From positions 1 through 20,723 of the forward strand of contig CAXGWP010000024.1 in NCBI GenBank assembly GCA_964013575.1: a stretch of DNA of 20,723 nucleotides. Reading direction: 5' to 3'. Origin of the DNA: BJGV01 sp964013575. Its GTDB lineage: Bacteria > Pseudomonadota > Gammaproteobacteria > Burkholderiales > Nitrosomonadaceae. Shown piece after piece: positions 6,414 to 14,876 of this stretch. The notes beneath the pieces were generated by a model. That model saw only the letters and a list, made by a program, of their open reading frames with translations. It did not search any database and was not told the DNA's origin. Made by a program: the position numbers and the translations under genes. Position 1 is the first letter of the stretch. The number at the start of each line of letters is the position of its first letter.

Positions 6414-9245
6414 ATGGAACTTATCAAAATTCGTGGTGCGCGTACTCATAATCTGAAAAATATCAGTATTGACCTGCCGCGCAATAAATTAATTGTAATT
6501 ACTGGATTGTCAGGATCAGGTAAATCTTCGCTTGCATTCGATACTCTTTATGCTGAAGGGCAAAGGCGTTATGTTGAATCTCTTTCAGCTTACGCCAGGC
6601 AGTTTCTTAAATTAATGGAGAAGCCTGATATAGATTTGATTGAGGGACTTTCTCCTGCAATTGCAATAGAGCAGAAAGCCACTTCTCATAATCCCCGTTC
6701 CACTGTTGGAACAGTAACTGAGATTCATGATTATATGCGTTTATTATTTGCACGTATTGGTGATCCACAGTGTCCAGATCATGGGACTACTTTAACTGTC
6801 CAGAGTGTTTCGCAGATGGTAGATCATGTATTACAGTTTCCAGAAGATACTAAATTAATGATTCTTTCCCCACTTGTAGTAGAGCGAAAAGGGGAACACA
6901 TAGATCTATTTGATGAATTATGTGCACAAGGTTTTGTTCGTTTAAGGATTGATGGGGAAATTTATGAGATTGATAATCTACCAAAATTAAAAAAAACGAA
7001 GAAGCATACTATAGAAATAGTAATTGATAGATTGAAAATTTCACCTGATAGTAAGCAACGTATTGTAGAGTCATTTGAAACAGCATTGCATCATTCTGAT
7101 GGGAGGGCACTTGCTGTAGAAATAGATTCAGGTCGCGAACATTTATTTTCTGCAAAATTTAGTTGCCCAATATGTAGTTATTCTTTATCAGAGTTAGAGC
7201 CAAGATTATTTTCTTTTAATAATCCAATGGGGGCCTGTAGAAGGTGTGATGGTCTTGGTCAGATTGATTTCTTTGATCCTAATAGGGTAGTTGCCTTTCC
7301 TCATCTATCATTAGCATCAGGCGCAATAAAAGGGTGGGATAAGCGTAATCAATTTTATTTTCAAATTTTAATAGGCCTTTCAAAGCATTATAATTTTGAT
7401 TTAGAGGAACCATTTGAACAACTTTCTTCAGATATTCAAAATATTATTTTACAAGGGTCAGGAAAAGAAAAAATTCTATTTTTTTATTTAAATGCAAATG
7501 GGACTAAGACTAAGCGAGAACATGTTTATGAGGGTGTTATTCCTAGTTTGAAGCGTCGTTATAAAGAAACAGATTCATCAACAGTTCGTGAAGAGTTAGC
7601 AAAATATTTGAATTCTCATACTTGTCCAGAGTGTAAAGGCACTCGACTTTGCCGTGAGGCTAGGCATGTCAAAATTAGCGGAAAAACTATTTTTGAAATT
7701 AGTGCATTGCCACTTAAATTAGCAATAAGTTATTTTGAACAAATGAAGCTTAGTGGATATAAACATTCCGTTGCTGAGAGAATAATTCAGGAAATTTCTA
7801 GTCGTTTACACTTTTTAAATAATGTTGGCCTTGATTATCTATCCTTAGATCGCTCTGCAGATACATTATCAGGGGGTGAGTCACAACGTATCCGATTAGC
7901 AAGTCAGATTGGATCAGGGCTCACAGGTGTTATGTATGTTCTAGATGAGCCTTCTATTGGATTACATCAACGTGATAATAAGCGCCTTTTAGACACTCTA
8001 AAGAAATTACGGGATCTTGGTAATAGTGTGATTGTTGTAGAGCATGACCGAGATGCAATACTTTCTGCTGATTATCTTGTAGATATGGGTCCTGGAGCAG
8101 GTGAACATGGTGGATTTGTTGTTGCTAAGGGAGAGCCAAAAGCTGTTTCTAAGAACAAAAACTCACTTACTGGAAAATATATATCTGGTGGATTAGATAT
8201 TGCATTGCCTAAAAATAGAGTCAAGAAAAAAGATGACCGTAGATTATTAATTATGAAGGCTTCAGGTAATAATTTAAAGGATGTGAACTTTAGTCTGCCT
8301 ATAGGTATGTTTATTTGTGTTACAGGAGTATCTGGTTCTGGGAAATCTACACTTGTAAATAACACTCTTTACAATGCTATGGCACAACACATATATGGTA
8401 GTAGTGTAGATCCCGCTCCTTTTCAATCTATTGAAGGGACATCATTTTTTGATAAAGTTATTAATATGGATCAGAGCCCTATTGGTCGAACTCCGCGTTC
8501 TAATCCAGCAACATATACCGGTTTATTTACGCCTATTCGCGAGTTATTTTCAGGTGTGCCTCAGGCACGTGAGCGTGGTTATAATCCTGGTAGATTTTCT
8601 TTTAATGTGAAAGGTGGTCGATGTGAATCTTGCCAGGGAGATGGTTTAATTAAAGTAGAGATGCACTTTTTACCAGATATTTATGTAACTTGTGATATTT
8701 GTCATGGTAAGCGTTATAACCGTGAAACACTTGAAATTAAATATAAGAACAAAAATATTTTTGAAATATTGCAAATGACAGTTGAACAGGCGCATGATTT
8801 TTTTCATCAAGTCCCAATTTTAGCCCGCAAGTTAAAAACTTTACTAGATGTTGGTTTAGGCTATATTAAACTGGGACAGTCTGCAACAACACTATCTGGT
8901 GGAGAAGCTCAGCGAGTCAAGCTATCTCTAGAACTTTCGAAGAGGGATACAGGTCGAACTATGTATATACTTGATGAACCAACTACAGGGTTACATTTTC
9001 AAGATATAGATATGTTGTTAAAAGTACTGCATAGATTAAGGGATCATGGAAATACAGTAGTTGTAATAGAGCATAATTTAGATGTGATTAAAACGGCAGA
9101 CTGGATTGTTGATCTTGGGCCAGAAGGAGGTGACGCTGGTGGAAAAATTATTGTTGAGGGGCCTCCAGAGAAAATTGCAGAGTATAGTCCTAGTTATACA
9201 GGAAGTTATCTTAAAGAAGTTCTTGTTTCAGGAAATGTGAAGTAA
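6414..9245 (+). CDS. uvrA: Excinuclease ABC subunit A
   Basis: UvrA is the damage-sensing ATPase of nucleotide excision repair; as a dimer it loads UvrB at lesions. Its 943 residues compare with 940 in E. coli. The first ATPase half has Walker A GLSGSGKSS (31-39) and its signature LSGGESQR near 485. The second half has Walker A GVSGSGKST near 637-645 and signature LSGGEAQR near 826. A zinc module starts with CPIC near 251 and closes with CRRC. The C-terminal zinc finger has CESC near 738 and CDIC about 20 residues later, with CPEC also present between the modules. FSGVPQARERGYNPGRFSFN is a highly conserved family segment. The ATG is supported by AGGT at 6405-6408, five bases upstream. It is the first gene of a plus-strand run through phoB, phoR and cysM. 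It is intact, with nothing missing. Confidence 0.98.
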   Translation: MELIKIRGARTHNLKNISIDLPRNKLIVITGLSGSGKSSLAFDTLYAEGQRRYVESLSAYARQFLKLMEKPDIDLIEGLSPAIAIEQKATSHNPRSTVGTVTEIHDYMRLLFARIGDPQCPDHGTTLTVQSVSQMVDHVLQFPEDTKLMILSPLVVERKGEHIDLFDELCAQGFVRLRIDGEIYEIDNLPKLKKTKKHTIEIVIDRLKISPDSKQRIVESFETALHHSDGRALAVEIDSGREHLFSAKFSCPICSYSLSELEPRLFSFNNPMGACRRCDGLGQIDFFDPNRVVAFPHLSLASGAIKGWDKRNQFYFQILIGLSKHYNFDLEEPFEQLSSDIQNIILQGSGKEKILFFYLNANGTKTKREHVYEGVIPSLKRRYKETDSSTVREELAKYLNSHTCPECKGTRLCREARHVKISGKTIFEISALPLKLAISYFEQMKLSGYKHSVAERIIQEISSRLHFLNNVGLDYLSLDRSADTLSGGESQRIRLASQIGSGLTGVMYVLDEPSIGLHQRDNKRLLDTLKKLRDLGNSVIVVEHDRDAILSADYLVDMGPGAGEHGGFVVAKGEPKAVSKNKNSLTGKYISGGLDIALPKNRVKKKDDRRLLIMKASGNNLKDVNFSLPIGMFICVTGVSGSGKSTLVNNTLYNAMAQHIYGSSVDPAPFQSIEGTSFFDKVINMDQSPIGRTPRSNPATYTGLFTPIRELFSGVPQARERGYNPGRFSFNVKGGRCESCQGDGLIKVEMHFLPDIYVTCDICHGKRYNRETLEIKYKNKNIFEILQMTVEQAHDFFHQVPILARKLKTLLDVGLGYIKLGQSATTLSGGEAQRVKLSLELSKRDTGRTMYILDEPTTGLHFQDIDMLLKVLHRLRDHGNTVVVIEHNLDVIKTADWIVDLGPEGGDAGGKIIVEGPPEKIAEYSPSYTGSYLKEVLVSGNVK

Positions 9246-9250
9246 ACTAG

Positions 9251-9264
9251 TATAGTTAACTATA
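9251..9264. repeat. 14-base palindrome between uvrA and phoB
   Basis: TATAGTTAACTATA is perfectly self-complementary. It fills most of the 31-base uvrA-phoB gap and adjoins the phoB Shine-Dalgarno AAAAGGA (9264-9270). It may be an operator or chance; in this AT-rich window one or two such 14-base palindromes are expected at random. Confidence 0.35.
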
Positions 9265-9276
9265 AAAGGAAAAAAA

Positions 9277-9966
9277 ATGGCATCTATTCTAGTAGTAGAA
9301 GATGAGCCAGGAATTCAAGAATTAATTTCTTATCGTTTACACCAGGCTGGACATGAAACATTCTGTGCAAGGGATGCAGAGAAAGCTATTGAAGTAGTGA
9401 ATGATGCATTACCTGATTTGGTATTACTTGATTGGATGTTACCTGGAATGAGTGGGATTGAATTTGCAAAGATTTTGCGGAAAGCACCTAGAACTAAGAA
9501 TATTCCAATTATTATGCTTACTGCTCGCGTAGAGGAGAGTGATAAGGTCTCTGGATTGGAAGTGGGGGCAGATGACTATATTACCAAACCATTTTCTCCT
9601 CGTGAATTGGTTGCAAGGATTAAGGCAGTTTTAAGAAGGCGTTTGCCAGAGGTTGTAGAGGAAGTTATTGAAATTGATGGATTAAATCTTGATCCGGTTG
9701 AGCATCGTGTTACTGTAAATAACAATGAAATAGTTTTAGGTCCCACAGAGTTTAGATTATTAAATTTTTTAATGACTTATCCAGAACGAGTACACTCTCG
9801 ATCACAATTACTTGATGGGGTGTGGGGAGATCATATTTTTGTTGAAGACCGAACAGTTGATGTGCATATAAGAAGGTTACGTAAAATATTAGAACCTGTT
9901 GGTAAGGATGGATTAGTACAGACTGTCCGAGGTTCTGGTTATCGATTTTCTGTTAAAAGAATGTAG
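9277..9966 (+). CDS. phoB: PhoB-family phosphate regulon response regulator
   Basis: This is an OmpR/PhoB-class response regulator that, when phosphorylated by PhoR, activates phosphate-starvation genes by binding Pho boxes. The receiver domain (about 1-120) shows the acidic pair D9-E10, phospho-acceptor D52 in LLDWMLPG, T82 in MLTAR, and K104 in ITKPFSP. The winged-helix DNA-binding domain (about 130-229) contains the recognition region DRTVDVHIRRLRKIL and ends with VQTVRGSGYRFS. Its length, 229 residues, equals that of E. coli PhoB. The ATG is preceded by AAAAGGA at six bases. phoR follows 53 bases downstream. No Pho box with CTGTCAT half-sites is visible in the short gap after uvrA, so read-through from uvrA may drive this gene. 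Confidence 0.93.
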   Translation: MASILVVEDEPGIQELISYRLHQAGHETFCARDAEKAIEVVNDALPDLVLLDWMLPGMSGIEFAKILRKAPRTKNIPIIMLTARVEESDKVSGLEVGADDYITKPFSPRELVARIKAVLRRRLPEVVEEVIEIDGLNLDPVEHRVTVNNNEIVLGPTEFRLLNFLMTYPERVHSRSQLLDGVWGDHIFVEDRTVDVHIRRLRKILEPVGKDGLVQTVRGSGYRFSVKRM

Positions 9967-10019
9967 GTTATGGTGTGATATAAAATGATAATTTTGTTTT
10001 ATTCTGAGGAATAAGTTAC

Positions 10020-11330
10020 TTGTACCATTTTTCAGGCAACTTAATAATTATAATATTCCTTACTGCAGTAGCTGTAGGGTTATGGCTGATTTTTGATTTT
10101 ACTACTGCGTTATTATTTTATAGTGTGTCATTGTTGTTAGTTGTGATCTATCATTTGTATTATTTAACTATATTAGGTAGGTGGTTACAAACTCAAGATC
10201 CTGTATCTATTGACTTACCTGATTGCCCTGGAATATGGGGTGATGTGTTTGCACGGCTAGTTAGACTTATTCGGACTCAAAGCCAGAGCCATAAACAAAT
10301 AAGCCAAGCATTTGAACGCCTCAGGCATGCAACTTCAGCAATGCCTGAGGGCGTGATTATTCTAGATGAAGTTGATTGCATTGAATGGTGTAATCCAGTT
10401 GCTGAGAAACACTTTGGTATAGATTTTAAAAGGGATGCCGATCAGAAAATAACCTTTCTATTGCGTCAGCCACAATTTGCAGAGTATTTATTAACCCATA
10501 ATTACAGTGAACCTCTAGTAATTAGACAGGCAAGGCATCAAGAATTAATTCTTTCTTTACAGCTTGTTCCATATGGACGTAAACAGAAATTATTGATAAG
10601 TAGGGATATTACAAGGCTCCAAGGGGTGGAAATAATGAGAAGAGATTTTGTTGCTAATGTTTCTCATGAGTTACGAACACCCTTGACAGTAATTGGTGGG
10701 TTTTTTGAAACAGCTTCTGATGAGAATTGGATTTCATCTGAAATGGGAAAACGAGCTCTTATTCTTATGACTGAGCAGACTAGGCGTATGCAACGTTTAG
10801 TAGAGGATTTGCTAACACTTTCACGGCTTGAGAATACACAAAATCAGGTTCAAGAAGAAAATATTAATATTAGTGAGATATTATATGAATTATATCATGA
10901 AGCAGAGTCTTTAAGTGCAGGGCGTCATCATATTAACCTTACTCTTGATACCGATGTAAAATTACGAGGAAGTGTAGATGAATTAAGAAGTGCATTTAGT
11001 AATCTTGTGAGTAATGCCATACGCTATACTCCTGATGATGGGAAAGTTGATTTAAAATGGAGCTATGAGAATGGTAAAAGCGTTTTTACTGTCCAAGATA
11101 GTGGTATTGGTATTGATAAAGAACATATTCCTCGCTTGGCTGAGCGCTTCTATAGGATAGACCTTAGCCGCTCAAGAGGAACTGGTGGTACTGGCCTAGG
11201 GCTTGCAATTGTTAAGCACATACTAAATCGTCATCAGGCACATTTAGAGATTATTAGCGAGCCAGGGAAGGGAAGCTCTTTTAGAGCATGGTTCCCAGAG
11301 AATCGATCAGTAGTTATAGAAAATGGGTAA
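10020..11330 (+). CDS. phoR: PhoR-family phosphate sensor histidine kinase
   Basis: This membrane histidine kinase partners PhoB. Two closely spaced transmembrane helices lie at about residues 8-27 and 30-52, with almost no periplasmic domain, as in E. coli PhoR (431 residues; 436 here). A PAS-like segment spans about 100-200. The HisKA domain has VANVSHELRTPL with phospho-acceptor H216. The catalytic domain has the N-box NLVSNAIRYTPD, the G1 box DSGIGI, and the G2 box GTGGTGLGLAIVKHI. The start is TTG at 10020, supported by TGAGGA at 10005-10010 with nine bases of spacing; no upstream in-frame ATG is usable. PhoR of this type senses phosphate indirectly, through the Pst transporter and PhoU, neither of which is in the window. 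Confidence 0.93.
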   Translation: MYHFSGNLIIIIFLTAVAVGLWLIFDFTTALLFYSVSLLLVVIYHLYYLTILGRWLQTQDPVSIDLPDCPGIWGDVFARLVRLIRTQSQSHKQISQAFERLRHATSAMPEGVIILDEVDCIEWCNPVAEKHFGIDFKRDADQKITFLLRQPQFAEYLLTHNYSEPLVIRQARHQELILSLQLVPYGRKQKLLISRDITRLQGVEIMRRDFVANVSHELRTPLTVIGGFFETASDENWISSEMGKRALILMTEQTRRMQRLVEDLLTLSRLENTQNQVQEENINISEILYELYHEAESLSAGRHHINLTLDTDVKLRGSVDELRSAFSNLVSNAIRYTPDDGKVDLKWSYENGKSVFTVQDSGIGIDKEHIPRLAERFYRIDLSRSRGTGGTGLGLAIVKHILNRHQAHLEIISEPGKGSSFRAWFPENRSVVIENG

Positions 11331-11363
11331 ATCTTATATATCAATAATATTTTTATTCTTATA

Positions 11364-12254
11364 ATGTTTAAAAAATTAGAGGACTTTGTTGGTAATACTC
11401 CTTTGGTAAGACTTAATCGGTTGCCAGGTAAAACTAGTAACATTCTTCTTGCTAAGCTTGAAGGTAATAATCCTGCAGGATCTGTAAAAGATCGTCCAGC
11501 TTTATCTATGATCTTAAATGCACAGAAGCGTGGAGAGATTAAGCCGGGAGATACTTTGATTGAAGCTACTAGTGGAAATACTGGAATAGCTTTATCAATG
11601 GTTGCTGCGATGTTAGGTTATCGAATGATATTGGTGATGCCTGAGCATCTTAGCATAGAAAGGCGTCAGTCTATGAGTGCATATGGCGCTGAAATTGTAT
11701 TGAATTCAAAAGAGGGCGGGATGGAGGAAGCTAGAGATATTGCAGAGCGTATGCATAAATCAGGGCATGGGGTTATTCTGAATCAATTTTCTAATTTTGA
11801 TAATCCATTAGCACACTATAAAGGTACTGCACCAGAAATCTGGAATGATACTAAAGGTAAAATCACTCATTTTGTAAGCAGTATGGGGACCACTGGTACA
11901 ATTATGGGTTGTTCAAGATACTTTAAAGAAAAAAATTCTGAGATAAATATTATTGGAGTACAGCCTAAAGAAGGTGCCCAAATTCCTGGGATCAGAAAAT
12001 GGCCAGCAGCATATTTACCAGGAATTTATGATTCAGAACAAATAGATAGAATTATCTTGGTCTCCCAAGAAGATGCAGAGGAACATACTAGGAATCTAGC
12101 CATAGAAGAAGGGATTTTTGCAGGGGTCTCATCGGGAGGAGCCTTGGCTGCAGCTCTTCAGGTTTCTGCTAATACAGAGAATTCTGTAATTGTTTTTATT
12201 GTATGTGACCGTGGTGATCGGTATCTTTCAACTGGCATATTTATAAATAAATAA
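11364..12254 (+). CDS. cysM: Cysteine synthase B (O-acetylserine sulfhydrylase)
   Basis: This is a PLP-dependent enzyme of cysteine biosynthesis; the CysM isozyme can use thiosulfate or sulfide with O-acetylserine. The PLP lysine is K42 in NPAGSVKDR, the substrate loop is TSGNTGIAL (69-77), the phosphate-binding loop is MGTTGTIMG, and GVSSGGALAA follows. The C-terminal CDRGDRYLSTGIF is characteristic of CysM rather than CysK. The 296-residue length is slightly short of E. coli CysM (303). The ATG at 11364 is forced by a stop at 11328 and by alignment with the usual N-terminus, but it has no Shine-Dalgarno; the upstream bases are almost pure A/T and a TATAAT (11360-11365) overlaps the start. 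It lies 33 bases after phoR, in the same direction. Confidence 0.93.
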   Translation: MFKKLEDFVGNTPLVRLNRLPGKTSNILLAKLEGNNPAGSVKDRPALSMILNAQKRGEIKPGDTLIEATSGNTGIALSMVAAMLGYRMILVMPEHLSIERRQSMSAYGAEIVLNSKEGGMEEARDIAERMHKSGHGVILNQFSNFDNPLAHYKGTAPEIWNDTKGKITHFVSSMGTTGTIMGCSRYFKEKNSEINIIGVQPKEGAQIPGIRKWPAAYLPGIYDSEQIDRIILVSQEDAEEHTRNLAIEEGIFAGVSSGGALAAALQVSANTENSVIVFIVCDRGDRYLSTGIFINK

Positions 12255-12397
12255 AATATTAATACATGTATTACGTAGCTTAATATTATTTCATTTATAG
12301 GCCAGAATTTATATTAATTATGTAAGGTAGTAATAGAAGTAACCATTGATTCTTGAATCAGATTTTTAGTGATTGAATTTATTTAGAGAGGGTATAT

Positions 12398-13177
12398 TTG
12401 AACCCAGTTCTTGTTTTTGATATTGAAACAGTGCCTGATATAGATGGGATAAGAAAGCTTTATGGAGTTGGTTCTGATCTTTCTTCTAAAGACATTGCTG
12501 AGATGGCATTTCAGTCTCGTCGGCAAGTGACTGGAAGTGATTTCTTAGAGTTGTATTTACAAAAAATTGTTGCTATTTCTTGTGCACTACGTAATAGAAA
12601 TGAATTTTCTGTGTGGTCATTGGGTGATTTAGAAGATTCTGAGGCAGATCTTATTAGGAGGTTCTTTGAAGGTATTGATAAATATACTCCTCAGTTGGTA
12701 TCTTGGAATGGGCGTGGTTTTGATTTTCCCGTTTTAAATTATCGTAGCATGATTCATGGTATTAGGGCACATCGTTACTGGGAGGTTGGTGAAAATGATC
12801 GAAATTTTAAATGGAATAATTATCTGAATCGCTATCATTCGAGGCATCTAGATTTAATGGATTTCCTTTCTTTACATCAGCCACGCGCAAATGCCTCATT
12901 GAATGATATGTCTCAATTGATAGGTTTTCCTGGAAAATTAGGAATTGATGGCTCTCAAGTATGGGAAAAATATCAGGATGGGGAGATTGTGGAAATACGG
13001 AATTATTGTGAAACTGATGTGTTAAATACTTATCTTATGTTTCTGCGTTTTCAGTATATTCGGGGTATTCTAAATGACGAGGAATATATTTATGAAGTTA
13101 ATTTAGTTCGTACTACCTTAAAGAAATCAACTGAATCACATTGGAAAATATTCTTAAAACAATGGAAGGATGAGTAA
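12398..13177 (+). CDS. Predicted 3'-5' exonuclease, PolB exonuclease-like
   Basis: This is a stand-alone DEDD exonuclease related to the proofreading domain of PolB (the family known as DNA_pol_B_exo2). Exo I is VFDIET with D8 and E10. Exo II is SWNGRGFDFPVL with D109. Exo III is YCETDVLNTY (203-212) with D207, a DEDDy-type tyrosine being replaced by cysteine/glutamate context upstream; I cannot settle the subclass. The length of 259 residues suits the family. The start is TTG at 12398 with an excellent AGAGAGGG (12385-12392) five bases upstream, and the protein begins MNPVLVFDIET as expected. Its role is presumably DNA repair or processing; no specific pathway is established. It is 143 bases downstream of cysM and convergent with the next gene. 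Confidence 0.85.
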   Translation: MNPVLVFDIETVPDIDGIRKLYGVGSDLSSKDIAEMAFQSRRQVTGSDFLELYLQKIVAISCALRNRNEFSVWSLGDLEDSEADLIRRFFEGIDKYTPQLVSWNGRGFDFPVLNYRSMIHGIRAHRYWEVGENDRNFKWNNYLNRYHSRHLDLMDFLSLHQPRANASLNDMSQLIGFPGKLGIDGSQVWEKYQDGEIVEIRNYCETDVLNTYLMFLRFQYIRGILNDEEYIYEVNLVRTTLKKSTESHWKIFLKQWKDE

Positions 13178-13182
13178 TTAAT

Positions 13183-13242
13183 TTGAAATGTTTATCTGAT
13201 CAAGGTAAATATATTACAATGACCAGATAAATAAGATTTCAA
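13183..13242. terminator. Stem-loop between convergent genes, candidate bidirectional terminator
   Basis: TTTATCTG (13191-13198) pairs perfectly with CAGATAAA (13224-13231). After one mismatch, TCA/TGA pairs continue the stem inward. Outer arms TTGAAAT (13183-13189) and ATTTCAA (13236-13242) also match. It fills the 67-base gap between the exonuclease and the BI-1 gene. The loop is large and there is no strong T-run, so the terminator role is tentative. Confidence 0.4.
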
Positions 13243-13244
13243 TT

Positions 13245-13940
13245 TTAGTCTCTTTGTCCTGCAAATGCCATTAATAAATGTAGTAAATGTACAAAAAGAT
13301 TAAAAACATTTAGGTACATGCCTAGCGCTGCCATTACATAGTTTCTTTCACCACCATTTACAATTCTACTTACGTCATAAAGAATAAACCCTGAAAATAA
13401 TAATACTGCAATTGCTGATATTCCTAGAGATGCTGCTGGTATTTCAAGAAAAATATTTGCAACCATTGCTATTATCAATAAGATCATTCCTGCAAATAGG
13501 AAGTTTCCCATAAATCCAAAGTCTTTTCGTGTTACTGTTGCATACCCTGCTAAAGAAAAAAGTATAGTAGCAGTTCCGCCTGCAGCAAGTCCTATTAATT
13601 GTGGGCCATTACTAAATTGTAAGGCTGCGTTCAGAAGTGGTCCTAGGAACCACCCTAAGCAGAAAGTGAATGCAAAAAGTAAAATAATTCCCCATATGCT
13701 GTTTTGTGTTGCTCTTATTGCAAATATAAAGCCAAACATTACTGCTAACATTACCACCATGCCCATAACTGGAGACTGAGCCATAAAAGATAAGTTTGTA
13801 CTCATTCCAATCATTGCGCCAATGATTGTTGGTATCATGGTTAAACCTAGCATCCAGAAGGTGTTGCGAAGAACCTTATTGCGGATAATAGAAAGCTTTA
13901 CCGATTGAGTTTGGTTTGGGTATTGTAGTTCAGGCTGCAT
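13245..13940 (-). CDS. Bax inhibitor-1 / YccA family integral membrane protein
   Basis: This inner-membrane protein has about seven transmembrane helices spread over residues 25-228 and belongs to the BI-1 (UPF0005/TMBIM) family. Family marks include the strongly hydrophobic helices ending in a short basic/acidic tail, the segment GFMGNFLFAGMI, and ILYDVSRIVNGGE-RNYVMAALGMYLNVFNLF near the C-terminus. E. coli YccA, of similar length (219 against 231 here), is a modulator of the FtsH protease; BI-1 homologues elsewhere act as pH-sensitive calcium leak channels. The ATG is supported by AAGGAGA (13945-13951 in complement), four bases upstream. It is divergent from the nitroreductase across a 297-base gap. 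The exact function here is not known. Confidence 0.88.
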   Translation of the reverse strand: MQPELQYPNQTQSVKLSIIRNKVLRNTFWMLGLTMIPTIIGAMIGMSTNLSFMAQSPVMGMVVMLAVMFGFIFAIRATQNSIWGIILLFAFTFCLGWFLGPLLNAALQFSNGPQLIGLAAGGTATILFSLAGYATVTRKDFGFMGNFLFAGMILLIIAMVANIFLEIPAASLGISAIAVLLFSGFILYDVSRIVNGGERNYVMAALGMYLNVFNLFVHLLHLLMAFAGQRD

Positions 13941-14237
13941 ATATTCTCCTTGGTTTTCAGATTACACTAAACATATAATATGTAAGACTACTAATATTCT
14001 TGAAAAGTTGCAATATTTTGTGAAAATTGTAAAAAATCTTTTATTTTAACTATATATTGGGGTAGCTAAGAGTCTTATCAATAGATGCTAGGGTAATAAA
14101 CCCTAATAAGGTTATATTATAATTAATAATCAATTATTTATGTATTTTATTGGTTTTTATGGTATCTAACAATATGTTCAATTTGGCAAATTTTGATCAT
14201 ATTAAGCCTAGTTATTTATATTTTATGAGGAACTAGT
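13941..14237. other. 297-base divergent intergenic region
   Basis: This gap separates the BI-1 gene (minus) and the nitroreductase gene (plus), so it must hold promoters for both. I see the dyad ACATAT-A-ATATGT at 13971-13983 close to the BI-1 start, and a hairpin TAGGGT-AATAA-ACCCTA at 14089-14105. No open reading frame of note, tRNA or conserved RNA is recognisable. No promoter stands out clearly from the AT-rich background. Confidence 0.5.
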
Positions 14238-14840
14238 ATGGATGTTTCAGATGCTATTAATTTACGGCGCGCCATCAAATCTTTTGACCCTAATCATAGG
14301 ATGAGTGAGGGGGAGATAAATCAACTGATGTCACTTTCTTTACTTTCACCTACTTCTTTTAATATTCAGAATTGGCGCTTTGTATTAGTAAAAGATCCCA
14401 AAGTGCGAAGTCAAATAAGGGCGGTATCTTGGGATCAGCCTCAAGTTACAGACTCATCATTATTAGTTATTTTAACTGCAGATCTCCAATCTTGGAGCAA
14501 GGAACCTATACGTTATTGGGAGGGTTCTCCAAAATTAGTTCAGGAGTTTATTCTTCCTGCAATTGAGAAATATTACAGTGGACATGATCAAGTGCAACGT
14601 GATGAGGGGATGCGGTCATGTGGTATTGCAGCAATGGCTTTAATGTTAGCAGCAGAAGAAATGGGGTATGCTTCATGTCCAATGGTTGGTTTTGATTTTG
14701 AAAGAGTAGGAAAGATCATTAACCTTCCAAAAGATCATGTTATATCAATGTTTGTAGCTATTGGGAAAAGCACTAAAGATGTATGGCCTAGAAGTGGAAA
14801 ATTAACACTGGATGATGTAGTGGTTATTGATCGGTTCTAG
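14238..14840 (+). CDS. Nitroreductase family protein
   Basis: This is a flavin-dependent oxidoreductase of the NfsA/FRase nitroreductase fold, usually a homodimer with FMN that reduces nitro compounds, quinones or other electron acceptors using NAD(P)H. The N-terminus has DAINLRRAIKSFDP with the paired arginine near residue 10-11 that contacts FMN phosphate. LSPTSFNIQNWRFVLV (about 37-52) is the second flavin-contact region. The C-terminal half has SCGIAAMALMLAAEEMGYASCPMVGFD, a conserved family helix. The 200-residue length is normal. The start ATG has GAGGAA at 14227-14232, five bases upstream. The physiological substrate cannot be told from sequence. It is convergent with the Sel1 gene, 36 bases apart. 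Confidence 0.87.
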   Translation: MDVSDAINLRRAIKSFDPNHRMSEGEINQLMSLSLLSPTSFNIQNWRFVLVKDPKVRSQIRAVSWDQPQVTDSSLLVILTADLQSWSKEPIRYWEGSPKLVQEFILPAIEKYYSGHDQVQRDEGMRSCGIAAMALMLAAEEMGYASCPMVGFDFERVGKIINLPKDHVISMFVAIGKSTKDVWPRSGKLTLDDVVVIDRF

Positions 14841-14876
14841 CAATAATCGGCATTATTAAGAAAAATAAATTTTTAA

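Noticed and set aside
12260..12273. Palindrome TAATACATGTATTA just after cysM
   Set aside because: Fourteen-base AT-rich palindromes are expected by chance in a window of this size and composition.
12347..12367. TGATT-CTTG-AATCA followed by TTTTT, downstream of cysM
   Set aside because: The stem is only five weak pairs and lies about 90 bases past the cysM stop, so I do not call it a terminator.
14183..14222. TTGGCA and TTGATC with TATATT as nitroreductase promoters
   Set aside because: TTGGCA has no suitable -10 at 17 bases, and TTGATC-N18-TATATT would start transcription almost at the Shine-Dalgarno.
14842..14857. AATAAT-CGGC-ATTATT between the convergent nitroreductase and Sel1 genes
   Set aside because: The six AT pairs are too weak and there is no T-run on either strand; at most a poor terminator.
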